Shown: piece by piece, positions 35,072 through 44,321 of the stretch
Position numbering within the stretch: position 1 is the stretch's first letter
How the letters are laid out: every line of letters starts with the position of its first letter
From: Limnohabitans sp. G3-2
GTDB lineage: Bacteria; Pseudomonadota; Gammaproteobacteria; Burkholderiales; Burkholderiaceae_C
DNA length: 64,000 bases
Reading direction: 5' to 3'
Assembly: GCF_002778275.1 (NCBI RefSeq)
Contig: NZ_NESG01000001.1
Coordinates: 372,001 to 436,000, forward strand
Notes under the pieces: generated by a model
The model's database searches: none
Told to the model about the DNA's origin: nothing
What the model saw: the letters and a program-made list of their open reading frames with translations, nothing else
Translations under genes and position numbers: made by a program

Positions 35072-35494
35072 TCAATCCCGATAAGCAGAACGCCAAGCGC
35101 GGGAGCCACCCAGCAAAGGCGCTTCAACTGCAGGTCCGTGCAGCTTGGCGTAGGACTCGATGGTTTTGGTCAATCGTGACAAAAGCCAATCAGCCGCCTC
35201 GGGTGGCGCTTGCTCTTTTTGTAGGCGCGTCAAGATCAACCGGATGGGTTGATGTTGTTCTGCGACAGGGCCTGGGGACAGAAGAAAAGCAACGACCCGG
35301 GTCTCGCCCAGTCTTTCGCTTTCAGCCCACAGGTAGTCGGCAATATCGCGCTCGAAATCTTCCAAAGTGACGCTGATGCCCGTCATGTTGCAGGAACACC
35401 CCAACGCAATATGCTGCGTTGACAACCGGTGCCACAACTCCGACAGATGTGTGGCCTGTGCCCGGATGGTGTTCTCTTGCAGCACGTCAAGCAT
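35072..35494 (-). CDS. protein of unknown function in the hydantoinase operon
   Basis: 140 residues from the ATG at 35494, which overlaps the end of the hydantoinase B gene by 8 bases; an upstream extension inside that gene is unlikely. I do not recognise the family. Visible features are a CxC pair (C33, C35) in HIALGCSCNMTGISVTLEDFERDIADYL, followed by a mostly helical, charged remainder. No signal peptide or membrane segment. The tight overlap argues for a functional partner of the HyuAB-like enzyme. Confidence 0.65.
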   Translation of the reverse strand: MLDVLQENTIRAQATHLSELWHRLSTQHIALGCSCNMTGISVTLEDFERDIADYLWAESERLGETRVVAFLLSPGPVAEQHQPIRLILTRLQKEQAPPEAADWLLSRLTKTIESYAKLHGPAVEAPLLGGSRAWRSAYRD

Positions 35495-37238
35495 GGGCAC
35501 GCAACACTGAAGTTTCTGCCTCATTGACTTGGCACTTGTCGTCCAGCACCACGCCATAAAGCTTTTGAGCAGCTTCGCGGCTCACATAGCCTTCACGGAC
35601 ATCGTCCGCAACCTTTTGTGCATCGCGCTTGAGAGGATTGCCAAATCCACCGCCGCCGCCTGAGAGCATCTTGTAGGCATCCCCGCGCTCCAGTCGGACG
35701 TTGAAAATCTTGGCATTGGGCAAGTCCTCTTGCCATTGCCCTTTGTGGCGGATGGCGATGCCGTTGCCAGCAGCCTCTCCACCCCCTTCTAAGCCCCAAG
35801 GCTTGCAATGCATGCGGTCTATGCGTGTGGTGACAGAAAAAGGTGAAAGTGCCTGGACCACCATTTCAGCGCCAAGCCCCCCCCGGAACTCGCCAGCACC
35901 TGCGCTGTCTTCACGAATTTTGTAACTCTCAACCAACACGGGGTACTTGGCTTCGAGTTGTTCTGTGGGACTGTTGTGGGTGTCGCCATCGTTGATGCAA
36001 ACCGTCACCGAAACGCCATCTTCTCTGCTCTTTGCACCCCAGCCACCGCCCAGCGGGCCGATGCCCACGATGAACAGGCGACCGTCTTCAGGGGAGATGC
36101 CGTGGATGTTCGGAAACACCAAGTCGGCGTGATGGCCTGCAATGGAGCGGTCCGGGATAGCAGGCGCCAAAGCTTTAAAGATGGTGTCGATCACCGTCAT
36201 CGGGAAAGTCATCCAAACGCGCATGGGGTATGGGCGCTCGGCACTGATGACTGTACCCATGGGCATGATCACCTTGAGCGGTCGAAAGCTGCCATCGTTG
36301 ACGGGGTAATCGGTCGGAGTGGTCAGGCACTTGTAGGCCACCTGAGCACAGGCGATGCCAGTGGTGAAGCCCGAGTTGTAAAAGCCTTTGACCTGACGAC
36401 TGACATCGGAGAGGTCAATTTCCATCTCATCGCCTTTGACCGTGACCTTCACTCGGATCGGAATGCGCTTGCCAACCTCCAAGCCGTCGTCGTCCATGAA
36501 AGACTCGGCTTCGTAAACACCATCTGGAATGGTCAGCGTATTTTGGCGAGCCAACGCTTCCGAGGCATTCATGATTTCCTGGATGGCACCTTGCACAGCA
36601 TCGTTGCCGTACCGTTGTACCAACTCCAAAAAACGACGCTCGCCGGTGGTGATGGCGGTGATCTGCGCACGCAAGTCGCCCAATGCACGCTCAGGCATGC
36701 GAACGTTCATGCCAATGATGTCAATCAGGTCTTGATTGACTTTGCCGGCACTCTGGTATTTGACGATTGGAATTTGAATGCCTTCGGAGAAGATGTCGGT
36801 CGTGATCTGACCCAGACTTCCACCGACATCCAACCAATGGGCCATACAGCAGGTAAAACCAATCAACTGGCCCTCATGAAAAACCGGCATGGTGAATGTG
36901 AAGTGATTCAGGTGACTGCCGGTGGTGTAGGCATCGTTGGTCACCAAAATGTCGCCGGGATGGATGTTCTCGTAACCAAAGTGACGGATTTTGGATTTGA
37001 CTGTCTCGGACATGCCACGGATGAACATCGGCAGACCCAGACCAATGGAGACGGTATCCCCTTCTTTGGTGAACAGCCCTACCGTGAAATCCAACGCCTC
37101 ATAAATGATGAGGTTGTAGGCCGTTCGCATCAGGTTGGTCTTCATCTCCTCGGTGACGGCGAAAAGACCGTTGCGAATGATTTCCACAATCACAGGATCC
37201 ACCTTCTGCGACGGACTTTGAAGTGCGCTGGTACTCAT
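35487..37238 (-). CDS. hydantoinase B / 5-oxoprolinase family subunit
   Basis: 583 residues. It begins DPVIVEIIRNGLFAVTEEMKTNLMRTAYNLIIYEALDFTVGLF, typical of HyuB proteins, and contains HPGDILVTNDAYTTGSHLNHFTF. It forms the second half of an ATP-dependent cyclic-amide hydrolase with the HyuA-like protein encoded just upstream. Its ATG overlaps the hyuA stop by 4 bases. Substrates of the family include N-methylhydantoin, 5-oxoproline, caprolactam and, in the related carboxylases, acetone or acetophenone, so the compound is not fixed. Confidence 0.9.
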   Translation of the reverse strand: MSTSALQSPSQKVDPVIVEIIRNGLFAVTEEMKTNLMRTAYNLIIYEALDFTVGLFTKEGDTVSIGLGLPMFIRGMSETVKSKIRHFGYENIHPGDILVTNDAYTTGSHLNHFTFTMPVFHEGQLIGFTCCMAHWLDVGGSLGQITTDIFSEGIQIPIVKYQSAGKVNQDLIDIIGMNVRMPERALGDLRAQITAITTGERRFLELVQRYGNDAVQGAIQEIMNASEALARQNTLTIPDGVYEAESFMDDDGLEVGKRIPIRVKVTVKGDEMEIDLSDVSRQVKGFYNSGFTTGIACAQVAYKCLTTPTDYPVNDGSFRPLKVIMPMGTVISAERPYPMRVWMTFPMTVIDTIFKALAPAIPDRSIAGHHADLVFPNIHGISPEDGRLFIVGIGPLGGGWGAKSREDGVSVTVCINDGDTHNSPTEQLEAKYPVLVESYKIREDSAGAGEFRGGLGAEMVVQALSPFSVTTRIDRMHCKPWGLEGGGEAAGNGIAIRHKGQWQEDLPNAKIFNVRLERGDAYKMLSGGGGGFGNPLKRDAQKVADDVREGYVSREAAQKLYGVVLDDKCQVNEAETSVLRAHA

Positions 37239-39319
37239 GTGCGATCGCTCCCAATGGAAATTTGCAAATTACCGAACTGGTCGACTCGAACGGTGTCACC
37301 CGGTTGAACGACCGTGGTCGAGGCATGCTCTTCGATGAGGGCAGGCCCCTCAATCAGATTGCCGTGCTTGAGCCCGTCCCGCTTGTAGACCGCAGTTGAC
37401 ACATAGTCGCCCGCGCAGCGGAAATACACTGGCTTGTGTGCGCGCAGCCCTTGTTCTTCGGGTTTTGCCATTCCCGTCGCCACTTCGTTGCGAGGTGGCT
37501 TCTTCATGCGGCCCATGACCGTGACGCGCAAGCTGACAATGTCCGCCGCTTCCTTGGGCGCCGAAGTGCCGTAACGCACTTTGTGCACCTCGTCAAAATG
37601 GTTCTTGATGCCAGCGCGGTCCTGACGGTCAAAAAATTCACGCGGCAGATCCACCGTCACAGCATGCTCTTGGCCGAAGTACCGCATGTCTCCGGCACGC
37701 TCAAACACTATCTCCTCAGGCCGAATCTGAGAAGCGCCGATGGCCGCACGTCCCTCGTCTTCCATTTCTTTGTAAATGGCTTCGATCTCTTCGAAGGACA
37801 TGCCATCTAAGCGGCGGAACACCGAACGCACATAGTCGTAACGCAGATCAGAGAACAGCATGCCGTAAGCCGAGAAGTACCCAGGGGCGTAAGGGATCAG
37901 CACATTGCGAATCCCGATTTCCCGGGCAATGGCCGATGCGTGCAGGGGCCCCGCGCCACCGTACACCACCATGGTGAAGCTGCCAGCATCGAGGCCTCGC
38001 TCTGTGGTCACGGCCTTGACCGCATGGGACATCTGAGTGACCGCGATGCGCAAGATGCCATCCGCAGCACGCGTGGCGTCCAGCCCCAATGGGTGAGCCA
38101 CCTTGTCTTCCATCGCTTTTTTGGCGCTTTCCAGGTACAAGGGCATTTCGCCGCCCAGAAAGTTTTGCTCATCCAGACGACCCAAAATCAAGTTGGCATC
38201 GGTCACGGTGGGCTCTTCACCCCCACGGCCGTAGCAAACAGGGCCCGGCATCGAACCGGCCGAACGTGGGCCGACTCTCAATGAATTGCCCAATTCGACG
38301 CGAGCAATAGATCCCCCCCCAGTGCCCACCTCAAAAATATCCATCATCGGGATCTGAATGGGCAGGGCTTTCTCGTAACCACCAATCAGCGCGCTGCCTG
38401 TTGTCAGTGGACGACCTTCACTGATGACACCTGCTTTGGCGGTTGTGCCACCCATGTCGAATGCGATGGAATCGGGCAGGCCCAGTTGCGCACAAATGGC
38501 TTGCGCACCGATCACGCCCGCAGCAGGTCCGGACTCCAGCATGCGAATGCAGTCGCGGCGCGCATGCTCAAGCGGGAACAATCCGCCGGTGGATTGCACG
38601 GCATAAAAATCACCGTCAAACCCTTTGGCTTCGAGGTGCTCTTCGAGTTTGCCCAAATAGGCGGACACGCGCGGACCCACATAAGCATTGGCCACCGCCG
38701 TGGAGACGCGTTCAAATTCGCGGTATTCCTGTGACAGCTCGTGGGATGCGCAAACAAATGCGCCCGGAATTTCTTCTTGCAAGATGGCTTTGACCCGGCG
38801 CTCGTGATCAGGGTTGCGGTAAGAATGCAACAGCAATACAGCGACGGCTTCAATGTTTTCTGCCTTGAGTTGCTTGGCCAGAACGCGAACGCGGTCTTCA
38901 TCCAGCGGCTTGTGCAAAGAACCGTCTGCGCGCAGGCGTTCGCTCACCTCATGGCGTTGCGAACGCGGCACCAGCGGCACGTGCTTGGAGAAGAAGAGGT
39001 TGTAGGCATCGGGGCGGTTGACGCGGCCGATTTCGTAGATGTCCCGAAATCCTTCGGTGATCAACAAGGCGGTCTTGGCGCCGTTGCGTTCCAGCAGGGT
39101 GTTGATCGCGATCGTTGAACCATGCAAAAACAAATACCCATGGGTCAAGTCAATGCCTGCGCCGTCCAGCGTGTTTTGGATACCGTCATGCAAATGGCCA
39201 TGGGTGGACAGAGCTTTTCCGAAAGAGATCTGTCCGCTCGCTTCATCGAAGCAAGCCATGTCGGTGAAAGTGCCACCAATGTCGACCGCGATGCGTGATT
39301 TTTTGGAATGTGTTGTCAT
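37235..39319 (-). CDS. hydantoinase A / 5-oxoprolinase family subunit
   Basis: 694 residues from the ATG at 39319, which follows AAGGAA. SRIAVDIGGTFTDMACFDEASG is the ASKHA-type nucleotide-binding start. FDMGGTTAKAGVI and VVYGGAGPLHASAIAREIGI are further HyuA motifs. It supplies the ATPase half that phosphorylates the cyclic amide. The following gene overlaps it (ATGA). A FAH-family gene lies 10 bases upstream. Confidence 0.9.
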   Translation of the reverse strand: MTTHSKKSRIAVDIGGTFTDMACFDEASGQISFGKALSTHGHLHDGIQNTLDGAGIDLTHGYLFLHGSTIAINTLLERNGAKTALLITEGFRDIYEIGRVNRPDAYNLFFSKHVPLVPRSQRHEVSERLRADGSLHKPLDEDRVRVLAKQLKAENIEAVAVLLLHSYRNPDHERRVKAILQEEIPGAFVCASHELSQEYREFERVSTAVANAYVGPRVSAYLGKLEEHLEAKGFDGDFYAVQSTGGLFPLEHARRDCIRMLESGPAAGVIGAQAICAQLGLPDSIAFDMGGTTAKAGVISEGRPLTTGSALIGGYEKALPIQIPMMDIFEVGTGGGSIARVELGNSLRVGPRSAGSMPGPVCYGRGGEEPTVTDANLILGRLDEQNFLGGEMPLYLESAKKAMEDKVAHPLGLDATRAADGILRIAVTQMSHAVKAVTTERGLDAGSFTMVVYGGAGPLHASAIAREIGIRNVLIPYAPGYFSAYGMLFSDLRYDYVRSVFRRLDGMSFEEIEAIYKEMEDEGRAAIGASQIRPEEIVFERAGDMRYFGQEHAVTVDLPREFFDRQDRAGIKNHFDEVHKVRYGTSAPKEAADIVSLRVTVMGRMKKPPRNEVATGMAKPEEQGLRAHKPVYFRCAGDYVSTAVYKRDGLKHGNLIEGPALIEEHASTTVVQPGDTVRVDQFGNLQISIGSDRT

Positions 39320-39329
39320 GCAATTTCCT

Positions 39330-40187
39330 TCAGATGCCAGCGTTGACCACCACGTTGCGAAGGATGCCCAGCCCACTGATTTCAACCTCGATGACATCAC
39401 CCGCATTCATGTAGACCGGTGGTTCGCGCTTGTCGCCAACGCCTCCTGGCGTCCCGGTCGCGATCACATCACCGGGACTCAGGTTTGTAAAACCTGAGAG
39501 GTATTCGATGATCACAGGCAAGGTGAAAATCAGATCCGCCACCGAGGCGTGCTGCATGACTTGACCATTGAGGCGGCTTTCAAGCGTGAGCTGATTGACA
39601 TCCGGTATGGCCTTGCGACTTGCCATGAAAGGACCGAGCGGGCCCGTGGCTGGAAAGTTTTTGCCAGGCGTCCACTGGTGGGTGTGGCGCTGCCAATCAC
39701 GCGCGGTGCCGTCGTTGAAACAGGCGTAACCGGCAATATGGTCCCAGGCCTTTTCTTGAGAGATATGTCGCCCCCCTTGGCCAATGATCACCGCAAGTTC
39801 ACCCTCGAAATCGAAACGCTGCGTCGCTGCCGGCTTGGGCAAAGGCGCGCCGTGGGCGCTCAAGCTGTCGGCGAAGCGCGTGAAGATCGCGGGATGTTCG
39901 CTGTCAGCACGTTTCATCTCGGCCACATGGGTTTTGTAATTCAGCCCGACACAGAACACTTTTCCAGGGTTGGCAATCACGGGCAAAAGCCGGGCCTCGC
40001 TGGATTTGACTGGGACACCGGACTGAAGAACTGCCGCCTCCAAAGCATCCAACTGGTCAGCGGCAATGACCGACTTGAGATCCGGATATTGGGCAGCCAA
40101 TGAATCGGGGACTTGCAACCAGTTGTTTTCGTCTTTCCACAAGCCATAACTGGCTTTTCCCTGAACCTCAAAGCTTACAAATCTCAT
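39330..40187 (-). CDS. fumarylacetoacetate hydrolase (FAH) family protein
   Basis: 285 residues from the ATG at 40187 (GAGGA upstream). KVFCVGLNYKTHVAEM opens the FAH domain; DFEGELAVIIG and SPGDVIATGTPGGVGDKREPPVY hold the metal-binding acids and the GTP loop. Members hydrolyse C-C bonds of acylpyruvates or decarboxylate or dehydrate keto acids. It is the first gene of the hydantoinase operon, divergent from the LysR gene. Confidence 0.88.
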   Translation of the reverse strand: MRFVSFEVQGKASYGLWKDENNWLQVPDSLAAQYPDLKSVIAADQLDALEAAVLQSGVPVKSSEARLLPVIANPGKVFCVGLNYKTHVAEMKRADSEHPAIFTRFADSLSAHGAPLPKPAATQRFDFEGELAVIIGQGGRHISQEKAWDHIAGYACFNDGTARDWQRHTHQWTPGKNFPATGPLGPFMASRKAIPDVNQLTLESRLNGQVMQHASVADLIFTLPVIIEYLSGFTNLSPGDVIATGTPGGVGDKREPPVYMNAGDVIEVEISGLGILRNVVVNAGI

Positions 40188-40273
40188 GATTTTCCTCGGA
40201 TGACTGGCATCGGTTGTCGATGCCTTGATGGCCATGAGGGGGAAGTCTAGGCAGGACATTGCCATCTGCATAG

Positions 40274-40289
40274 AATCTCATTTGAGATT
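40274..40289. promoter_or_regulatory. palindrome in the FAH-LysR divergent promoter
   Basis: AATCTCATTTGAGATT is a 7-bp inverted repeat around TT. It contains the T-N11-A pattern of LysR operators and lies between the divergent genes, 36 bases before the LysR ATG. Confidence 0.5.
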
Positions 40290-40294
40290 TCAGA

Positions 40295-40312
40295 TATGCC
40301 TAATTCGGCATA
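40295..40312. promoter_or_regulatory. second palindrome in the FAH-LysR divergent promoter
   Basis: TATGCC-TAATTC-GGCATA, a perfect 6-bp inverted repeat, overlaps the LysR leader 13 bases upstream of its ATG. A spot so close to the start suits autorepression. Confidence 0.45.
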
Positions 40313-40324
40313 CCAAGGAGGCGT

Positions 40325-41257
40325 ATGCAACTTCAAGACTTCAAACTGTTTTTGGAGGTGGCTGAGCTGGGCAGCTTCACCAAAGTCGCGGCCCATCGGC
40401 AAACAGTGCAATCGCACATCAGTCGACAGATCAGCACGTTCGAAGCAGCCTGCGGCAGTCCATTGTTCAAGCGCACTGGCCGTGGGGTGGCTTTGACTGA
40501 ATTTGGAACCCACGTTGCTTTCAATGCGCGCAAATGGGTCCGGGAAACCGACGCTTTTTTTGCAGACATCCAACAAACTGCAACGGTGCCCATGGGCGAG
40601 GTGCGCATAGGCATACTGCCTTCAGCCGCCCACCCATTGATGACGCAAGTCTTCAAGCGCTTGCACCACGAGTTTCCCAAAATCACCCTGAACATTCGCG
40701 AGGGCCAAGGCGGCGAGCTCGATGCCATGCTCGATTCGGGGAGCGTCGATATGGCCATTCTGTTCAGATTCGACAAACCCAGCACCCCAGATGAAACACT
40801 GCTCACTACCGCAAGCACTTATCTGGTCTCGCGGCCAGGCCTGTCCTTGACGCATCCGGAGACGGTTGAGTTCCGCCGCCTAGAGGGCCTGCCCTTGGTA
40901 ATGCCACGGCGACCAGCGCATTGGCGATCGATTTTGGATGAAACCGCCAAAAGCAAAGGCTTCCACTTGCAAACGGCCATAGAGGCCGATTCATTGAGGG
41001 TTCAAAAAGAATTGATTGCCGACAACCCGCATCTTTATGCGCTTCTCGGACCGTTTTCTGTCGACCACGAGTTGCGCTTGGGGAAACTGCAAGCTGCCAA
41101 AGTCATCGGTCCTGACTTGAAACGCTACGTGACTTTGGCTCACCCCAAACAGGGGCAACTGACTCAAGCAAGCCGAATCGTTTCGCAGTTGATCAAAGAA
41201 ACGGTCACTGTCTGGAAAAGCCAAATCACATGGCCCAACAGCCAGCTCAAAAATTGA
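40325..41257 (+). CDS. LysR-family transcriptional regulator
   Basis: 310 residues. The helix-turn-helix reads GSFTKVAAHRQTVQSHISRQISTFEAACGSPLFKRTGRGVALTEFG, and the effector domain starts about residue 90 (GEVRIGILPSAAHP). It is divergent from the FAH-hydantoinase operon and has AAGGAGG before its ATG. It most likely controls that operon through the two palindromes in the shared promoter. Confidence 0.88.
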   Translation: MQLQDFKLFLEVAELGSFTKVAAHRQTVQSHISRQISTFEAACGSPLFKRTGRGVALTEFGTHVAFNARKWVRETDAFFADIQQTATVPMGEVRIGILPSAAHPLMTQVFKRLHHEFPKITLNIREGQGGELDAMLDSGSVDMAILFRFDKPSTPDETLLTTASTYLVSRPGLSLTHPETVEFRRLEGLPLVMPRRPAHWRSILDETAKSKGFHLQTAIEADSLRVQKELIADNPHLYALLGPFSVDHELRLGKLQAAKVIGPDLKRYVTLAHPKQGQLTQASRIVSQLIKETVTVWKSQITWPNSQLKN

Positions 41258-41441
41258 CGCGTCAGTGTCGCCAAATCACCCCCAACCCTCGGTGTCTTAC
41301 TTCTGGCGTTCGACATCGCTGGTGTCTTCACCGGATGACGCTTGACCATTGAGAGACAGACAGCACGATTGCGCCAGTGACCTTGTCCGCTGCTCATCGG
41401 TCAAGCCCCAAGGCCCATCCATTTTTTTGGCTGCCTGGGGC

Positions 41442-42146
41442 TCAAATCGCCACCAGCTGCTGAATGTTCTTTTCCTTCATCTCGCTGCCCGGCCCACGGG
41501 CGAGCACCTCGCCGCGCTCCATCACCAGATACTGGTCGGCCAGTTCTTCGGCAAAGTCGTAATACTGCTCGCACAGCAACACGGCCATGCGTTGGCCCTG
41601 CAGCCCCACATCGGCCAACTGGCGGATCACGCGGCCGATGTCTTTGATGATGCTGGGCTGGATGCCTTCGGTGGGCTCGTCCAAGATGAGCAAGCGCGGC
41701 TTGGCGGCCAGTGCGCGGGCAATGGCCAGTTGCTGCTGCTGCCCACCTGACAAATCGCCGCCCCGGCGGTGCAGCATTTGCTTCAGAACAGGGAAGAGCT
41801 CAAACAACTCAGGGGGAATGGGAGTGCCGCCCGACTGTGTGGCCAGGCCCATGCGCAAATTGTCTTCCACCGTGAGGCGCGCAAAGATTTCTCGGCCTTG
41901 CGGGACGTAACCGATGCCGGCTGCCGCGCGTTCATAGGGTTTGGCATTCGTCAGGTCTTGCTGGCTGAGGGTGACGCTGCCGCTTTTTATGGGCACCAGA
42001 CCCATGAGCGATTTGAGCAAGGTGGTTTTGCCGACACCGTTGCGCCCGAGCAGCACCGTGACCTGGCCCTGTGTGGCGCTCAGGCTCACATCGCGCAGGA
42101 TGTGGGAGCCGCCGTAATACTGATGGATGTTGTTGACTTCAAGCAT
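41442..42146 (-). CDS. urtE: urea ABC transporter ATPase UrtE
   Basis: 234 residues. MLEVNNIHQYYGGSHILRDVSL is the UrtE start; Walker A GRNGVGKTTLLK, signature LSGGQQQQLAIARA and Walker B LLILDEPTEGIQPSI are intact. It is the last gene of urtABCDE and, with UrtD, energises high-affinity urea uptake. A REPIN-like element fills the 116-base gap to urtD. Confidence 0.93.
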   Translation of the reverse strand: MLEVNNIHQYYGGSHILRDVSLSATQGQVTVLLGRNGVGKTTLLKSLMGLVPIKSGSVTLSQQDLTNAKPYERAAAGIGYVPQGREIFARLTVEDNLRMGLATQSGGTPIPPELFELFPVLKQMLHRRGGDLSGGQQQQLAIARALAAKPRLLILDEPTEGIQPSIIKDIGRVIRQLADVGLQGQRMAVLLCEQYYDFAEELADQYLVMERGEVLARGPGSEMKEKNIQQLVAI

Positions 42147-42175
42147 GGCTGCAAATCCTGGACAGTTGAATCCCT

Positions 42176-42250
42176 GGTGGGAGCGAGCCCCTGCTCGCGA
42201 ATGTGTGCCTTGGCCTGGCGGGTCTTCGGCCGCAGGGGCGGCCTCCCACC
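42176..42250. repeat. hybrid REPIN-like inverted pair
   Basis: The left arm begins GGTGGGAG and carries the inner hairpin GCGAGC-CCCT-GCTCGC-GAA. The right arm, read in reverse, begins GGTGGGAG and carries GGCCGC-CCCT-GCGGCC-GAA. The outer bases pair, while the inner hexamers differ, so two REP subtypes are joined. It lies between urtD and urtE. Confidence 0.72.
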
Positions 42251-42262
42251 ATGAGGAACAAT

Positions 42263-43138
42263 TCAGCGCCCCAAATAAACTTCGATCACCCGCTCGTCGG
42301 CTTGCACCTGATCGAGCGTGCCCTGGGCCAGAACTGAACCGTCGCACAACACCGTGACGATGTCCGAGATGGTGCGGATGAAGCCCATGTCGTGCTCCAC
42401 CACCATCAGCGAATGCTTGCCTTTGAGTGTGAGGAACAACTCGGCCGTGCGCTCGGTTTCATGGTCGGTCATGCCGGCCACGGGTTCATCGAGCAAGAGC
42501 AGCTTGGGGTCTTGCATGAGCAGCATGCCGATCTCCAGCCACTGCTTTTGCCCGTGGCTGAGCAAGCCAGCGGGCTTGCGGACGCTGTCCGCCAGGTGGA
42601 TGGTGTGCAGCACTTCGGCCAAGCGGTCGCTTTGGCTCGAATCGAGTTGGAAGAACATCGAGGCTTTCACGCCTTTGGGCGTCTTGAGTGCAAGTTCCAG
42701 GTTTTCAAACACCGTCAGGTGCTCGAACACCGTGGGCTTTTGGAACTTGCGACCGATGCCCAGCTGTGCGATTTCGGGTTCGTTGTGGCGCAGCAAGTCG
42801 ATGGTGCTGCCAAAGTAGACGGTGCCTTCGTCCGGCCGTGTCTTGCCGGTGATGATGTCCATCATCGTGGTCTTGCCCGCACCGTTGGGGCCGATGATGC
42901 AGCGCAACTCGCCCGGCGCGATGTCGAGCGACAGCTTGTTGATGGCCTTGAAGCCGTCAAAGCTCACGCTCACATCTTCCAAGTACAAGATACGGCCGTG
43001 GGTCACGTCGACTTCGCTGGCGTCTTGCAGCACACGGCCGTAGCCTGTGCTGCGGCCACCGGATTCGGTCAACTCTGCGCGCTGCTGGGCCGACTTGGCC
43101 ACACGCTCAGCGCCTTTTTGGAGCAGGTCAGGCGTCAT
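42263..43138 (-). CDS. urtD: urea ABC transporter ATPase UrtD
   Basis: 291 residues from the ATG at 43138, which overlaps the urtC stop (ATGA). A roughly 50-residue N-terminal extension precedes LYLEDVSVSFDGFKAINKLSL. GPNGAGKTTMMDIITGKTRPDEG, LSHGQKQWLEIGMLL and LLLLDEPVAGMTDHE are the nucleotide-binding motifs. It pairs with UrtE. Confidence 0.92.
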   Translation of the reverse strand: MTPDLLQKGAERVAKSAQQRAELTESGGRSTGYGRVLQDASEVDVTHGRILYLEDVSVSFDGFKAINKLSLDIAPGELRCIIGPNGAGKTTMMDIITGKTRPDEGTVYFGSTIDLLRHNEPEIAQLGIGRKFQKPTVFEHLTVFENLELALKTPKGVKASMFFQLDSSQSDRLAEVLHTIHLADSVRKPAGLLSHGQKQWLEIGMLLMQDPKLLLLDEPVAGMTDHETERTAELFLTLKGKHSLMVVEHDMGFIRTISDIVTVLCDGSVLAQGTLDQVQADERVIEVYLGR

Positions 43139-44307
43139 GCCGCACCGCCTTTCTTGCTTTTGAGATTGGCAACGCGCCCAAGCAGCCCATCCGACTTGCG
43201 CAGCAAACCGACCACCCCACCCGGCTTGCGCAGCAAGCCGACCACTCCGTTCGGCAGGTACAAAGTCACCGCAATGAACAGGGCGCCCAAGAAGTACAAC
43301 CAAAACTCAGGCGCTGTCACCGTGAGCCAGCTCTTGGCACCATTGACCAAAAACGCACCCGCAATCGGACCGATCAAGGTGCCACGGCCACCCACCGCCG
43401 CCCACACCGCCATCTCGATCGAATTGGCCGCGCTCATCTCACCGGGGTTGATGATGCCGACCTGCGGCACATACAAGGCCCCGGCAATGCCGCACATCAC
43501 GGCCGAGATCACCCAGATGCTGAGCTTGTACGGCAGTGGCGAATAGCCTGAGAACATGACCCGTGTTTCGGCATCGCGAATCGCCATCAGCACCCGGCCG
43601 TACTTGCTGCCCACCAGCCAACGTGCAAACAAAAAGAAGCCCAGGAGTGTCAATCCGGTCAACACAAACAGCGCCATGCGCATGTTCGGGGTGGCGATGG
43701 GCAAGTCCAAAATGCGCTTGAAATCAGTAAAGCCGTTGTTGCCGCCAAAACCAGTTTCGTTGCGGAAGAACAAGAGCATGGCCGCGTAGGTCATGGCCTG
43801 GGTGATGATGGAGAAGTACACCCCTTTGATGCGCGAGCGAAAAGCAAAGTAGCCAAACACAAAGGCAATCAAGCCGGGCACCAACACCACCAGCACCAGC
43901 GTGGCCAAGAAGCTGTCCGAGAGCAGCCAATGCCAGGGCAGCTCTTTCCAGTCCAAAAAGACCATGAAGTCAGGCAACTCGCTTTTGTAATTGCCGTCTT
44001 GCCCGATCTGGCGCATGAGGTACATGCCCATGACATAGCCGCCCAAGGCGAAGAACAGCCCATGGCCCAGCGACAAAATACCGGTGTAACCCCAAATCAG
44101 GTCCATCGCCAGTGCACAAATGGCGTAACACATGATCTTGCCGATCAGGGACACGGCAAAGTCACTCAGGTGCAAGGGGCTGCCTGCAGGCACCCACAAG
44201 TTGAGCACCGGGGCCAGCACGCCCACCACGATGAGCGCGAGCAGAAAGGCCGCCCAGGCTTTTCTGCCCAGCAAAGGCGCGTGGGTCGGAAGTTCAAAAT
44301 GGTTCAT
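43135..44307 (-). CDS. urtC: urea ABC transporter permease UrtC
   Basis: 390 residues, about ten transmembrane helices of the branched-chain amino acid permease (LivM) type, with AMDLIWGYTGILSLGHGLFFALGGYVMGMYLMRQ and AVGGRGTLIGPIAGAFLVN. The ATG at 44307 has AGGGA 7 bases upstream; a GTG at 44325 overlapping the urtB stop is the alternative. Its C-terminal tail contains two copies of a VVGLLRKxxG decapeptide encoded by a 30-bp tandem repeat. Confidence 0.92.
   Translation of the reverse strand: MNHFELPTHAPLLGRKAWAAFLLALIVVGVLAPVLNLWVPAGSPLHLSDFAVSLIGKIMCYAICALAMDLIWGYTGILSLGHGLFFALGGYVMGMYLMRQIGQDGNYKSELPDFMVFLDWKELPWHWLLSDSFLATLVLVVLVPGLIAFVFGYFAFRSRIKGVYFSIITQAMTYAAMLLFFRNETGFGGNNGFTDFKRILDLPIATPNMRMALFVLTGLTLLGFFLFARWLVGSKYGRVLMAIRDAETRVMFSGYSPLPYKLSIWVISAVMCGIAGALYVPQVGIINPGEMSAANSIEMAVWAAVGGRGTLIGPIAGAFLVNGAKSWLTVTAPEFWLYFLGALFIAVTLYLPNGVVGLLRKPGGVVGLLRKSDGLLGRVANLKSKKGGAA
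43191..43250. repeat. 30-bp tandem duplication in the urtC 3' end
   Basis: Two adjacent 30-base units (43191-43220 and 43221-43250) differ at only a few positions and encode VVGLLRKPGG and VVGLLRKSDG near the UrtC C-terminus. The frame is kept. Confidence 0.7.
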
Positions 44308-44321
44308 TTTCGTATCCCTGT

